In this document: positions 1-9,062 of the stretch, one piece after another | Layout of the letters: every line of letters starts with the position of its first letter | Numbering within the stretch: position 1 is the stretch's first letter | NCBI GenBank assembly: GCA_000733415.1 | Contig: KL662191.1 | Location: 4,886,140-4,950,139, forward strand | Source: [Leptolyngbya] sp. JSC-1 | Lineage (GTDB): Bacteria; Cyanobacteriota; Cyanobacteriia; Elainellales; Elainellaceae | Length of the DNA stretch: 64,000 nt | Direction: 5' to 3' | Translations under genes and position numbers: made by a program | Notes under the pieces: model-generated | Databases searched by the model: none | What the model was told of the DNA's origin: nothing | The model's input: the letters and a program-made list of their open reading frames with translations, nothing else

Positions 1-1986
1 ACGCTGTATCAGCAAATCCTGGAAGCAGGTGAAATTCCGGCAGACAATAGCCGCGAACAGGCCGAGTTACGCTTGTCTGGAGCGGTTGTAAAACAGCAGA
101 ATGTACTCAAAATCTACAACTCGATCTACCAATCTGTATTTGACCAGCAGTGGGTGGCAGGTGAACTAAAGAAACTCCAGCAGCGTCGCGTGATTCGACA
201 ACGGTACGAGATTATTGAAAGCTTGGGCAGCAGTGATTGGCTACAGACCTATTTGGTGAAGGATCTGCAACATCCTGGCAAAATTCAATGCATTTTGAAA
301 CAAATTACCCCGCCCGATGACGATGCTACCCTAACCCGAATGAGTGACCTGTTCACCCAGGTTTATCTTGATCTGCAACAGCTCAACAATCATCCCCAGC
401 GGCAGATTGCTAACCTGATTGCCTGCTTTGAGGAAAAGCAACAGTATTATGTCGTTCAAGAATATGTTGAAGGCTATAACCTGGACCACGATATTAAAGC
501 CGGTAAGCAGTGGGATGAAGCTGAAGTCACCAATCTGTTGATCAGTATTTTGGAAGTTGTGGAATTTGTTCATGCCCAAAATCTGTTTCATCTGAATCTC
601 AAACCTGCAAATATCCGCCGCCGCGAGCAGGATGGCAGGCTGGTGCTGATTGATTTTGGTATTCTCAAGGGCATTGGGACACTGGCAGATAATTCTAGGC
701 AAATGCTGCAACCGCAGTCGGTGGGTACATCGGGCTACATTCCGTCCCACGATGCCGAGTCTTGGACTGAAGTGGGTCTGGATATCTACGCCGTTGGCAT
801 GATTGGGATTCAAGCTTTAACTGGCATTGAACCCAAAGATCTGGCTGTCGATAAACTAACCAATGAGGTGATCTGGCGTTTTCATACCCCAGATCAACCG
901 ATGGCACAGGCCAGTCCCCATCTCGCCGCCATTTTGGATCGGATGATTCGGCATTCTGCCAACCAGCGCTATCTCACGGCGTCTGAACCGTTGCAAGAAC
1001 TGCGGGCACTCAAACTGGAGCCTGATGCTAAACCGGGCTGGACTAACAATCGACGGCTGTTGATCGGCTGTGCCTTAGGTTTGCTGTTGACCAATGGCTT
1101 AGGCTTGTGGGCTTACCGGCATCAGTTGGCGCATCAACAGGGCAATCAAACGACTCAGAAAATAGCCCAACTCACCCGAGACTGTAAGCAATCGCTCCGC
1201 TCTGAATCGGCTGGGAATAACCCGGTGAATGCCGAGATCACCAGAATTGCTGGCAATGTAGCCGCGGCTTGCAAACAGTTGGCTCAAGTTAAACCCGACC
1301 AGCCGGATGTATTGGAAAATAAGGGGGAAGCCTTGCTACTGCTGAGTCAAAGTTCACGTTTGATGAACCAAACAGCAGATACTCAGAAGTACTTAACCGA
1401 AGCGGCACAGGTATTTAATGCAGCTACTCAGATCAACCCTATAGCCCCTCGCCCTGTGTTCTACTTGGGGCTGACGAAGCAATTGATCGGTCGGGGCGGC
1501 TATGAGCCATACTACGCCAAGGCTTCCCAACTTTATCTCCAGCTACCTGCCAATCAAATCGAACGCAAAGATTACCCAATATTGGCCAAATTGGCTAATT
1601 TCGCCGTGAATCAAGCAGCTACATCGACTGCAAAAGCGGCCTACATCAGCCGAGCCGATCATCTCTATGATGATGCGATTCCGGTTGCGCCCGATGCCCA
1701 CCGCGTTAATTTGCTCTACAACCGGGGGGTTCTTAACGCTAAGGCGAATAATCTCTCCGCAGCCACCATTATCCTCGGCAAAGCTTTTGAACTCGAACCT
1801 AATCATCCCTATGCCAAAAAATACATAGCAGCCTGTATTGGCACTAATCGTGGCAACAATCCTACCGTTTGTGATCAGCCCAATGCTGGCCTACCCTCGA
1901 CGCTGCCAACCTACGCCTGTGATGAATATCCCACCTTGGCGCTGACCAAACTCGGTGCGGCTAGGCTGGATGATTTGTGTCAGTAG
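1..1986 (+). CDS. AAA-like / kinase-like / TPR protein, 5' end outside window
   Basis: The frame is open from the first base, so the internal TTG at 73 is not the real start. The first ~45 codons match the end of the cyanobacterial AAA-like (AAA_35) module, with the typical phrase LKIYNSIYQSVF and then QQWV. A protein-kinase fold follows (to about codon 335 from the window edge), then one membrane helix around bases 1060-1125, then a TPR-type helical region to the end. In the kinase part the Lys of the VAIK strand (ILKQI) and the DFG motif (LIDFG) are present. However, the HRD motif reads HLNLKPANI, so the catalytic Asp is Asn (codon at 595), and the Gly-rich loop is degenerate (LGSSDWLQTY). 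This suggests a pseudokinase or weak kinase acting as a signalling scaffold at the membrane. The partner is unknown. Confidence 0.8.
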   Translation, partial: TLYQQILEAGEIPADNSREQAELRLSGAVVKQQNVLKIYNSIYQSVFDQQWVAGELKKLQQRRVIRQRYEIIESLGSSDWLQTYLVKDLQHPGKIQCILKQITPPDDDATLTRMSDLFTQVYLDLQQLNNHPQRQIANLIACFEEKQQYYVVQEYVEGYNLDHDIKAGKQWDEAEVTNLLISILEVVEFVHAQNLFHLNLKPANIRRREQDGRLVLIDFGILKGIGTLADNSRQMLQPQSVGTSGYIPSHDAESWTEVGLDIYAVGMIGIQALTGIEPKDLAVDKLTNEVIWRFHTPDQPMAQASPHLAAILDRMIRHSANQRYLTASEPLQELRALKLEPDAKPGWTNNRRLLIGCALGLLLTNGLGLWAYRHQLAHQQGNQTTQKIAQLTRDCKQSLRSESAGNNPVNAEITRIAGNVAAACKQLAQVKPDQPDVLENKGEALLLLSQSSRLMNQTADTQKYLTEAAQVFNAATQINPIAPRPVFYLGLTKQLIGRGGYEPYYAKASQLYLQLPANQIERKDYPILAKLANFAVNQAATSTAKAAYISRADHLYDDAIPVAPDAHRVNLLYNRGVLNAKANNLSAATIILGKAFELEPNHPYAKKYIAACIGTNRGNNPTVCDQPNAGLPSTLPTYACDEYPTLALTKLGAARLDDLCQ

Positions 1987-2097
1987 GGGCGAGGCATTTG
2001 CCAATACAGTCGAAAGCGCAAACAGAAAGTGGTATCAGCAAATGCTTCACCCTTACACTTTTGGTGCCGTAACCTGTGCGTAGCAGGCAGCCGAATT

Positions 2098-3303
2098 CTA
2101 ATCATGCTCATTGCTCAAACTCGCTTCGACCTCCAACAGCCCTTGTTCAATCATCTCCACGACTTCTGTGAGCGAAAATGAGCGCTGTTGCTGAATCGAT
2201 AGCACTTTGATGGTTGAACGCAGTCGCTCATACTGGTCGCGGCTGAGGGGCCGGCGCAGATAGTGCTCAAACAGGTACTGAAAATTGCTGGCTCCACTGC
2301 ATTTGCCAAACCAGATCTCGGGTTCAGCGTAGGGAAAGATGACATAGCTGTGGCGGTCTCGCAAAATCGAGTTGACGTGGATGCCGGTCTCGCAGCGTTG
2401 AGCTGGGCGTGAGTAGGGCGGATGGGCATGCAGGTTGAGCTGATCGAGCAAATCAGTCACATGGACGAGCGCATCGTAGTCGATGCCATCTACCTCCCAA
2501 CCAAAGCGGAGCCGCAGACCGTTTAATACCTGCTCTAGAGCCACATTCCCAGCTCGCTCACCAATGCCGCCAAAGGTGCCAGAAATGCCCGTAGCTCCGG
2601 CCTGAACAGCCTGGATCGTATTTTCTAAGGCTAACCCCATGTCGTTGTGAAAATGAACCGATAGCGGTGCATGTTGGGTGTATTCCAGCAAGTCATGCAT
2701 CCAGATATAGGTTTTTTCAGGTGTGAGAATACCAACCGTATCACAGAGGAGGAACTGCTGTAGGTAAGGTTTAAAGCTGTGAATGCACTCGACTAGGAAA
2801 TCAAAATCAGCACGGCTAGCATCTTCTGCTGCAAAACAAATCTTTAAGCCTAAACTGGCTGCATAGCGGAGGTGCTTGAGCACAGTTTCAATCATGCTTT
2901 GCCGAATTCGATTGATCACAGGCTGAGGAATTGTATCGCCAATTGTTTTAGTCGCGTAGATTGGATGGCAACGAATAGCCGCATCTCGCAAAAACAGCAG
3001 CCGATCGGAGACGGCATTGAACAGAATAATTTGTCCTACGCCACAGGCTTTTGCCTGATCAATCAATGGCCGTGCCATCATGGTTGAAGCCACAAGCTGC
3101 TGCCTCAATCCTTCTTGAAGCAGCGTTTTCACTAGATGTTCCTCCGTAGCGTGAATGGCTGGCATTAGGGCAATTTGATGCACACCCGTTGCAGCGATCC
3201 GATGGGCTAAGGTTCGCTTGGTTTCGCTCTCAAAAAAAATGCCGACCTGCTGTTCCCCATCGCGCAGTGTTTCATCTGAAATCTGTAGGTGGATTGTCTC
3301 CAT
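2098..3303 (-). CDS. homocitrate/2-isopropylmalate synthase-like enzyme (HMGL family)
   Basis: 401 aa, a TIM-barrel acyltransferase of the family that condenses acetyl-CoA with a 2-oxoacid. The N-terminal signature DETLRDGEQ (residues ~11-19), the metal-binding HFHND motif and GIGERAGN are intact. The later GIHV.SILRD segment also fits homocitrate/isopropylmalate synthases, but the usual GKHSG reads GKCSG. The protein is much shorter than LeuA (about 520-550 aa) and lacks its regulatory domain, so housekeeping leucine synthesis is unlikely. No nif genes are nearby, so nifV is not assigned. It is divergent from an APH-type phosphotransferase, 301 bp away. The family is certain; the substrate is unknown. 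Confidence 0.85.
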   Translation of the reverse strand: METIHLQISDETLRDGEQQVGIFFESETKRTLAHRIAATGVHQIALMPAIHATEEHLVKTLLQEGLRQQLVASTMMARPLIDQAKACGVGQIILFNAVSDRLLFLRDAAIRCHPIYATKTIGDTIPQPVINRIRQSMIETVLKHLRYAASLGLKICFAAEDASRADFDFLVECIHSFKPYLQQFLLCDTVGILTPEKTYIWMHDLLEYTQHAPLSVHFHNDMGLALENTIQAVQAGATGISGTFGGIGERAGNVALEQVLNGLRLRFGWEVDGIDYDALVHVTDLLDQLNLHAHPPYSRPAQRCETGIHVNSILRDRHSYVIFPYAEPEIWFGKCSGASNFQYLFEHYLRRPLSRDQYERLRSTIKVLSIQQQRSFSLTEVVEMIEQGLLEVEASLSNEHD

Positions 3304-3527
3304 GATCCAAAGTGCTGTGTTTCAGGCGGTGAAGGCACAATTGTTTTAGCAAAATGGCAGGTTCACAAGCAATCAAATCTAGATTCTGCTGTATTTTACC
3401 GCAACCAGATAAAACAATGGTTGTTTATGGCGGTTGGGGTGTGCAGAATGGGACAGAAAATATGCATTCTCCTTTGCAAAGAGCGCGTAGAATTTTTGAA
3501 TGTGGCGCGGAATTGGGGCGACTAATT

Positions 3528-3580
3528 TCTGACTCCTGCTTCTTGATTTCTGACTCCTGGCTTCTGGCTTCTGACTCCTG
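3528..3580. repeat. three spaced copies of TTCTGACTCCTG
   Basis: Exact copies of TTCTGACTCCTG begin at 3528, 3548 and 3569, with a period of 20-21 bp, just upstream of the phosphotransferase gene. Related CTCCTGGCTCCTG-like text occurs near 32350-32395 (reverse orientation) and 32628-32646, so this looks like a dispersed low-complexity repeat. The rest of the 3304-3604 gap shows no gene. Confidence 0.7.
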
Positions 3581-3604
3581 TTATTAAAGTCATCTGCTCC
3601 CAGT

Positions 3605-4627
3605 ATGGATACTTCTCTTCTTGCTCAACTCACTGCCGGTTTGGTCGAGTCGGGCAACCGACAGTTGGTTCAGTCAATTCTGGGCACCACCAATCCGCGA
3701 AAAATTGCGCAGCTCATCCAAAATTTTTGTCAGGCTCATTGCCATCAGCAGATTGCTGCCTGCGAGTTTTGGGAAGTCAGTGTTAGTTTAACCGTAGGGC
3801 TACGGCTGGAAAATGCTCAGCGCATCGTGCTCAAGTTTCGTAGTTGCAACAACATCACGCTCGAAACTCTACAGGCGGTTTGCCGAATTCAGCAGGCATT
3901 GGCTGAGCAAGGGTTCCCGGCAGCCAGACTGGTGCTGTGGCCCTGTCCCTATGCCAATAGTCTAGTGTCGATTGAACAAATGCTCGATCAAGGCGAGAAC
4001 AGAGATGCTCATGATCCGTTGATTCGAGAAGCAATGGCAGAGGGATTAGTTCAGCAAATTCAGTTGGCCCAGCCATTCGTTTACCAGGCTGGCCTGCCGC
4101 GTAGCCGGTTTCATCCCGCCCAGCTTTGGGAAAAACCCCACAATGCTCTGTTTGACTTTGAACGGACTCGCCGAGGAGCCGAATGGATTGATCAAATTGC
4201 TAGCCGCGCTCAAGCGATTCTACGAGCCTACGAAGCACCGCTTCAGATCGGTCATATGGATTGGAGCGTCAAAAACATGCGGTTTCAGCAGAGCCAGATC
4301 AGCGCGGTGTACGACTGGGACAGTTTACGGTTAGAGCAGGAGCCGGTAATTGTGGGTAATGCTGCCAAGGGGTTTCTCGTCACTTGGTATGTTGAGACCG
4401 GAACGATGGTACCGACTCCAGAAGAAGTAAACCAGTTTGTGCGTGACTATGAAACGGCCAGAGATCAGCCTTTTACAGATGTTGAACGAAAGGTGGTCAC
4501 GGCAGCCTTAATTTACTCGATGGCCTATACCGCTCGCTGCGAACATGCTCTTGACTCAACAGACAAAAAGCTAGACGGCAGTTTTCGAGCTGCTTTACGA
4601 AACGCCTCGGCCTATGGGTTTGGATAG
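3605..4627 (+). CDS. APH/choline-kinase-fold phosphotransferase
   Basis: 340 aa. The catalytic Brenner-type motif is HMDWSVKN (H-x-D-x4-N, around residues 219-226), followed by the metal-binding YDWDS about 12 residues later. These are hallmarks of the aminoglycoside/choline/homoserine kinase fold, which transfers ATP gamma-phosphate to small hydroxylated substrates. There is no signal peptide or membrane segment, so it should be cytosolic. It is divergent from the homocitrate-synthase-like gene and may share its control region. No resistance-gene context is visible, so a metabolic small-molecule kinase is more likely than drug resistance. The substrate cannot be read from the sequence. Confidence 0.8.
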   Translation: MDTSLLAQLTAGLVESGNRQLVQSILGTTNPRKIAQLIQNFCQAHCHQQIAACEFWEVSVSLTVGLRLENAQRIVLKFRSCNNITLETLQAVCRIQQALAEQGFPAARLVLWPCPYANSLVSIEQMLDQGENRDAHDPLIREAMAEGLVQQIQLAQPFVYQAGLPRSRFHPAQLWEKPHNALFDFERTRRGAEWIDQIASRAQAILRAYEAPLQIGHMDWSVKNMRFQQSQISAVYDWDSLRLEQEPVIVGNAAKGFLVTWYVETGTMVPTPEEVNQFVRDYETARDQPFTDVERKVVTAALIYSMAYTARCEHALDSTDKKLDGSFRAALRNASAYGFG

Positions 4628-4805
4628 TCACTAGCAGCATCCGCAGATGAATTGCGGGCTAGACCAAGCAGTCCACTAAAGTAGACTAGATGACTCAAAA
4701 ATAGAACAGAGCTAGATTTCAACCCATTTGATGGTTTTCTCCAGTAGCCCGCAGTTGACTTGCGCATGGACTCGAACCACAGTTGAATCTCTCCTGCAAT
4801 TGGCA

Positions 4806-4889
4806 TACAGCCTTTTTCACTCATGTGAGGTACAGGGCACTGCCCCCGCACCCCGTTTTTCGTACTTCACTAGCCTGAAAAAGGCTGTA
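4806..4889. repeat. long imperfect palindrome, possible MITE or structured RNA
   Basis: Outer arms TACAGCCTTTTTCA (4806-4819) and TGAAAAAGGCTGTA (4876-4889) are perfect 14-bp inverted repeats. Inside them GTGAGGTAC (4825-4833) pairs with GTACTTCAC (4862-4870) with a single G-U wobble, and a GGGC/GCCC mini-hairpin lies near the centre. It sits in the 379-bp gap (4628-5006), which otherwise holds no gene. There is no clear target-site duplication. Confidence 0.6.
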
Positions 4890-5006
4890 GACTCAGTAAC
4901 TGTTGCTTTGGTACGCCTACTACAACTCCTGGACACATCCTGCCGTTATGATGACGATGGTGCCAACTAATCGAACTAGTGATGGAGTACGTTATGGAGT
5001 ATGGGT

Positions 5007-5204
5007 ATGAAGGTCATCTATGATCCAGCCACCGATGTCATGCGGATTGTGTTTCGTGAGGCAATTGCCGAAGACTATAGCGAAGATCGACCGGGTGTAA
5101 AGGTTGATTATGACCTCGAAGATAAAATCATTGCGATTGAGATCCAGAACGCCTCCAATTTGGTAGATGATCCGCGCACCCTCAACCACGAAGTACTGGA
5201 GTAA
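5007..5204 (+). CDS. DUF2283 family small protein
   Basis: About 65 aa. The text MKVIYDPATDVMRIVF, the internal VKVDYDLEDKIIAIEI and the final ...L.HEVLE are the DUF2283 signature, a small mostly beta domain common in cyanobacteria. An upstream in-frame ATG at 5001 has GGAG (4996-4999) only one base before it. The same GGAG is well spaced (7 nt) from the ATG at 5007, so 5007 is chosen. Some DUF2283 genes sit next to DUF4258 genes as presumed toxin-antitoxin pairs; no DUF4258 partner is seen here. Function unknown. It is convergent with clpB, only 24 bp from its stop. Confidence 0.75.
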   Translation: MKVIYDPATDVMRIVFREAIAEDYSEDRPGVKVDYDLEDKIIAIEIQNASNLVDDPRTLNHEVLE

Positions 5205-5228
5205 TATCAATTCGTATGAATTAGCTTC

Positions 5229-7898
5229 CTATCCTTCCGCTGATAGCAACGGCTCCACTACGGGCTGCTGTTCATTGCTGGTTTTCTTGACGAACTGTAA
5301 TTTGTGATCGTCTACATCAATCACAACCGTATCGCCCTCTACAAAAGCACTTTCCAAAATCTTGGTAGCGAGAGGGTTTTCTACTTCTTTTTGAATTGCG
5401 CGCTTCAGCGGACGTGCTCCATACACCGGATCATATCCCACATCCGCAATGTAATTTTGGGCAGCGGTGGTGAGTTCCATGCCGATTTTTTGTTCCGCCA
5501 ACAGACGTCGCACCCGCTGCAGCTGAATGCTGACAATTTGACGCAGTTCCTTGAGGCTAAGCGGATGGAACAGAATAATATCATCCACCCGATTCAGAAA
5601 TTCAGGCCGGAAGTGGTTGCGTAGAGCAGTCATGACGCGCCGCTGCATTTCTTCGTATTTCTCATCGTCTCCAGCGATATCCAGGATGTATTCACTGCCA
5701 ATGTTGCTGGTCATTACTACAATTGTGTTGCGGCAATCGGCAACTCGGCCTTGAGAATCGGTAATCCGGCCATCATCGAGCAATTGCAGCAGAATGTTGA
5801 ACACATCGGGATGGGCTTTTTCTACTTCATCGAGCAGCAGCACCGAATAGGGATGCCGCCGAATCGCCTCGGAAAGCTGACCGCCTTCTTCATAACCGAT
5901 GTAGCCCGGAGGCGCTCCCACCAAGCGAGCCACCGAGTTTTTCTCCATATATTCCGACATGTCCAAGCGTACCAGGGCATCGTCAGTGTCGAACAGGCAT
6001 TCGGCCAGCGCACGAGCCAGCTCGGTTTTGCCGACTCCGGTGGGTCCCAGGAACATAAATGAACCAATCGGGCGTCCCGGGTCTTTCATCCCAGCACGAG
6101 CACGGCGAATCGCGGCGGCGACGGCTTCTACGGCTTCCTGCTGCCCAATTACCCGCTGATGCAAATAACTTTCGAGCTGCAATAGCTTTTGCCGTTCCGA
6201 TTCCATCAGGCGGTTGACGGGGATGCCGGTCCATTTGGCGACGATTTCGGCAATATCGGCCTCGGTGACTTGCTCCCGCAGCAGGTTGGTGCCCCGCGAC
6301 TGCATTTCCAGCAGGCTGGCTTCTTTCGCTTCTAGCTCCCGATGCACCGCTTCCAACCGGCCATACTTAAGCTGGGCAGCGGTATTTAGGTCATAGTCGC
6401 GTTCGGCTTTTTCGATCTGGCGACGCAACTGTTCTTCTTCTTCTTTGAGGGCGTTAATGGCCGAGATCAGCTCTTTTTCCGATTCCCATTGCGAGCTAAG
6501 CTTGGTTTGTTCCTGCTTCAGTTCGGCGATCTCCTGATCGATCTTTTCGAGCCGTTCGCGGGAGCTGCGGTAGAGGGTGAGCGTTACCGAAGACTGGCCT
6601 TCGCCTTCAATCGACAGTTTTTCCATTTCCAATTGCAGTAACCGTCGATCGATTGTCTCTAGTTCGACTGGTTTGGAGGTGATCTCCATTTTCAGTTGGG
6701 CTGCGGCTTCATCGACCAGATCAATCGCCTTGTCGGGCAAAAACCGATCGCTGATGTAGCGGTCTGAGAGGGTCGCGGCTGCCACGAGCGCCGAGTCGGC
6801 AATTTTGACGCTGTGATGGACCTCGTAGCGTTCCTTCAAGCCGCGCAAAATCGAGATCGTATCTTCCACGCTGGGCTGACCGACATACACCTGCTGGAAC
6901 CGCCGCTCTAGGGCCGCATCCTTTTCGATATGCTTGCGGTATTCGTCGAGCGTGGTGGCTCCGATACAGCGCAATTCACCCCGCGACAGCATCGGTTTGA
7001 GCAGGTTGCCGGCATCCATCGTGCCCTGCGCCGAACCAGCCCCGACCACGGTATGCAGCTCGTCGATGAACAGCACAATCTGCCCTTCCGACTGAGTCAC
7101 TTCCCGCAGTACTGCCCGCAGCCGGTCTTCAAATTCGCCTCGGTATTTGGCTCCGGCAATCAGCGACCCCATATCGAGGCTGATCAAGCGTCGGTTTTTG
7201 AGAGATTCGGGCACATCTCCGTTGACAATCCGCTGGGCCAACCCTTCGGCAATCGCGGTTTTGCCGACGCCCGGTTCGCCGATCAAGACCGGATTGTTTT
7301 TCATCCGGCGGGACAGCACCTGCACCACGCGGCGAATTTCCTCATCGCGGCCAATCACCGGATCGAGTTTGCCTTGCCGAGCGGCCTCGGTCAGGTCGCG
7401 GCCATACTTTTCCAATGCCTGATAGCTCGATTCGGGATTCTGGTCTTTCACTTTCTGGGTGCCGCGCACGGTCTTGATGGCGGTTTCTAACTGCTTGCCG
7501 TCTATCTCAAAACCGCGAAACAACCGCCGTCCAATCCGGTCATCGTCGGCCAAAGCTAGCAGCAAATGCTCCACCGAAATATAGTCGTCCTGAAGCGTTT
7601 TGCGGGCTGTCTCCGCCTTATCGAGCAACACATCCAAGCCCTGTCCCAGGTAGAGCTGCCCGTCTGAAGCGACGCGGGGTTGACGCTGGGCAAAGCCTTC
7701 TAGCTGCTGCTTGAACCGAGCCACATCAATACTCGCCTTGGTCAGCATGGTCTGGACGGTCCCTTCCTGCTCTAGCATCGCCAGGATCACATGCTCCACT
7801 TCTAGCTGCTGATGCCGGAAGCGACGGGCCACATCCTGCGATTTGACGATCGCCTCCCAGGCTTTTTCAGTGAATTTGCTAGGGTCAGTGGGCTGCAT
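5229..7898 (-). CDS. clpB: ATP-dependent chaperone ClpB
   Basis: 889 aa, the full length of the Hsp100 disaggregase that works with DnaK/DnaJ to rescue aggregated protein in the cytosol. In order: a Clp N-domain double repeat (~1-150); AAA module 1 with Walker A GEPGVGKT (~205) and Walker B FIDELH; the long coiled-coil middle domain (~400-525), which separates ClpB from ClpC; AAA module 2 with GPTGVGKTELA (~616) and LLDEVEKAH; and a small C-terminal domain. There is no ClpP-binding loop evidence. It is monocistronic, convergent with the DUF2283 gene. Cyanobacteria often have two ClpB paralogues, and I cannot tell which this is. Confidence 0.97.
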   Translation of the reverse strand: MQPTDPSKFTEKAWEAIVKSQDVARRFRHQQLEVEHVILAMLEQEGTVQTMLTKASIDVARFKQQLEGFAQRQPRVASDGQLYLGQGLDVLLDKAETARKTLQDDYISVEHLLLALADDDRIGRRLFRGFEIDGKQLETAIKTVRGTQKVKDQNPESSYQALEKYGRDLTEAARQGKLDPVIGRDEEIRRVVQVLSRRMKNNPVLIGEPGVGKTAIAEGLAQRIVNGDVPESLKNRRLISLDMGSLIAGAKYRGEFEDRLRAVLREVTQSEGQIVLFIDELHTVVGAGSAQGTMDAGNLLKPMLSRGELRCIGATTLDEYRKHIEKDAALERRFQQVYVGQPSVEDTISILRGLKERYEVHHSVKIADSALVAAATLSDRYISDRFLPDKAIDLVDEAAAQLKMEITSKPVELETIDRRLLQLEMEKLSIEGEGQSSVTLTLYRSSRERLEKIDQEIAELKQEQTKLSSQWESEKELISAINALKEEEEQLRRQIEKAERDYDLNTAAQLKYGRLEAVHRELEAKEASLLEMQSRGTNLLREQVTEADIAEIVAKWTGIPVNRLMESERQKLLQLESYLHQRVIGQQEAVEAVAAAIRRARAGMKDPGRPIGSFMFLGPTGVGKTELARALAECLFDTDDALVRLDMSEYMEKNSVARLVGAPPGYIGYEEGGQLSEAIRRHPYSVLLLDEVEKAHPDVFNILLQLLDDGRITDSQGRVADCRNTIVVMTSNIGSEYILDIAGDDEKYEEMQRRVMTALRNHFRPEFLNRVDDIILFHPLSLKELRQIVSIQLQRVRRLLAEQKIGMELTTAAQNYIADVGYDPVYGARPLKRAIQKEVENPLATKILESAFVEGDTVVIDVDDHKLQFVKKTSNEQQPVVEPLLSAEG

Positions 7899-8240
7899 AG
7901 CTTAAAAATTACTCAATAGTTACTATTCGATGCTTAGCGATTTCAGTATAGCAATCAACCGATCCGAGCCAGACTGAACCAAAGGAACAGAGGAATTGGA
8001 TCGATAGGTGCGGTTGCTGATTCATTCCAGCATTATTTCAAATTCAGCTCCAAAAAGCGAAGGGCAACGGATAAAACAGTTGGGATGGGATGGGATAGCT
8101 GTTACTCCCTGAGCGGATGAAACGGATGCGCTTAGAACTTTAATCCGGTTCTAATCGGAAACCCCAGCAAACTTAAGCCTTCTATGTCCTTTGGATCCTC
8201 CGTGTCTCTGTGGTTCTCTTCCTAGGACTAGGATAGGCCC
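7899..8240. other. intergenic region clpB / ccmO
   Basis: 342 bp between the clpB start and the ccmO stop. On the minus strand TATACT (7945-7950 region) about 45 bp before clpB could be a -10 box, but no good -35 partner is visible. No CIRCE-type inverted repeat, small gene or strong terminator was seen. Confidence 0.4.
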
Positions 8241-9056
8241 TCAATCCAAACTTTCATCTGGCAGCACTTCTGGTGTTATTACCTCGGTCGGTGTAACTTC
8301 AATTGGTTCAGCCACAGGTTCAGCTACGGGCAATTGACGCAGATCGGGCAGTTCGGCCTTCTCGGCTTGGCCCACCAGTTCCTTCTGGGTTTCCTTCAGC
8401 TCGATCGGCAGCGAAATCGGCTGAGCTTTCTCGATCCAGCAGCTCGCCGTCGGCAGGGTGTCTTCCAAATCCTCCAGCGGTCGCGGAATCACCATCACGG
8501 CATGCAGTTCACCAATGCGGTCGGCTTCGTACATGCCCGCTTCTACCGCCATCGCCACATCTGAGATATTGCCGCGAATCACGACGGTGCAGAGGCCATC
8601 GCCAATAATCTCGTAGCCCGACAGGTACACCTCTGCCGATTTCAGCATCGCATCGGCTGCTCCCACCATCGCCGGAAAACCGCGCGTTTCCAGCAGCCCC
8701 ACCGCCTGATTACTCAAGCGGCTGTAGCCCTGCTCTGCCGCAATCTGCGATAGCCGACCGCTGATCGGCAAGACCATTTCCAGATTGGCGAGCGGACGCG
8801 GAATCACGGTTTTATCCACAAACTGTCCGAATTGTTCGGCAATTTCTGCCCCCGCTTCTACCGCCAAGCGCACATCTGCAATCCGCCCCCGCACCACAGC
8901 CGTACAGTAACCGCTGCCAATTTTCTCGTAGCCCACTAACCGCACGGCGGCTGCCTTCAACATATTGTCTGCAACGCCAACAATGGCAGGAAAACTGCGG
9001 GTAGAGACCAAGCCTAAGGCGCTTTCACTAAGAATGGGTGGGCGTTGTGATGTCAT
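8241..9056 (-). CDS. ccmO: carboxysome shell protein CcmO (tandem BMC domains)
   Basis: 271 aa with two bacterial microcompartment domains in tandem (~13-100 and ~117-205). Each has the hexamer-face pattern ETRGFPAMVGAADAML / STRSFPAIVGVADNML, the K/E-I-G-x-G pore-side stretch and V.PRPL..LE. A Pro/Glu-rich tail follows (~205-271). Double-BMC proteins form trimeric pseudohexamers in the beta-carboxysome shell. It is the last gene of the minus-strand ccm operon, 6 bp after ccmN, so it is probably translated from the same message. In many cyanobacteria ccmO lies apart from ccmKLMN; here it stays in the cluster. Confidence 0.95.
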   Translation of the reverse strand: MTSQRPPILSESALGLVSTRSFPAIVGVADNMLKAAAVRLVGYEKIGSGYCTAVVRGRIADVRLAVEAGAEIAEQFGQFVDKTVIPRPLANLEMVLPISGRLSQIAAEQGYSRLSNQAVGLLETRGFPAMVGAADAMLKSAEVYLSGYEIIGDGLCTVVIRGNISDVAMAVEAGMYEADRIGELHAVMVIPRPLEDLEDTLPTASCWIEKAQPISLPIELKETQKELVGQAEKAELPDLRQLPVAEPVAEPIEVTPTEVITPEVLPDESLD

Positions 9057-9062
9057 GGTGAA

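Noticed and set aside
2098..3303. nifV (nitrogenase homocitrate synthase)
   Set aside because: The family fits, but no nif gene is near and the GKHSG motif is altered, so the specific name is not justified.
4764..4800. tRNA T-arm-like text GACTCGAACCAC on the minus-strand reading
   Set aside because: A short stem and TTCGAGT loop can be drawn, but no acceptor, D or anticodon arm fits around it.
5007..5204. DUF4258/DUF2283 toxin-antitoxin pair
   Set aside because: Only the DUF2283 gene is present; no DUF4258-like ORF on either strand upstream.
6930..7490. Long open frame (186 aa) antisense to clpB
   Set aside because: It is a complementary-frame shadow of the conserved clpB coding sequence, with no family match.
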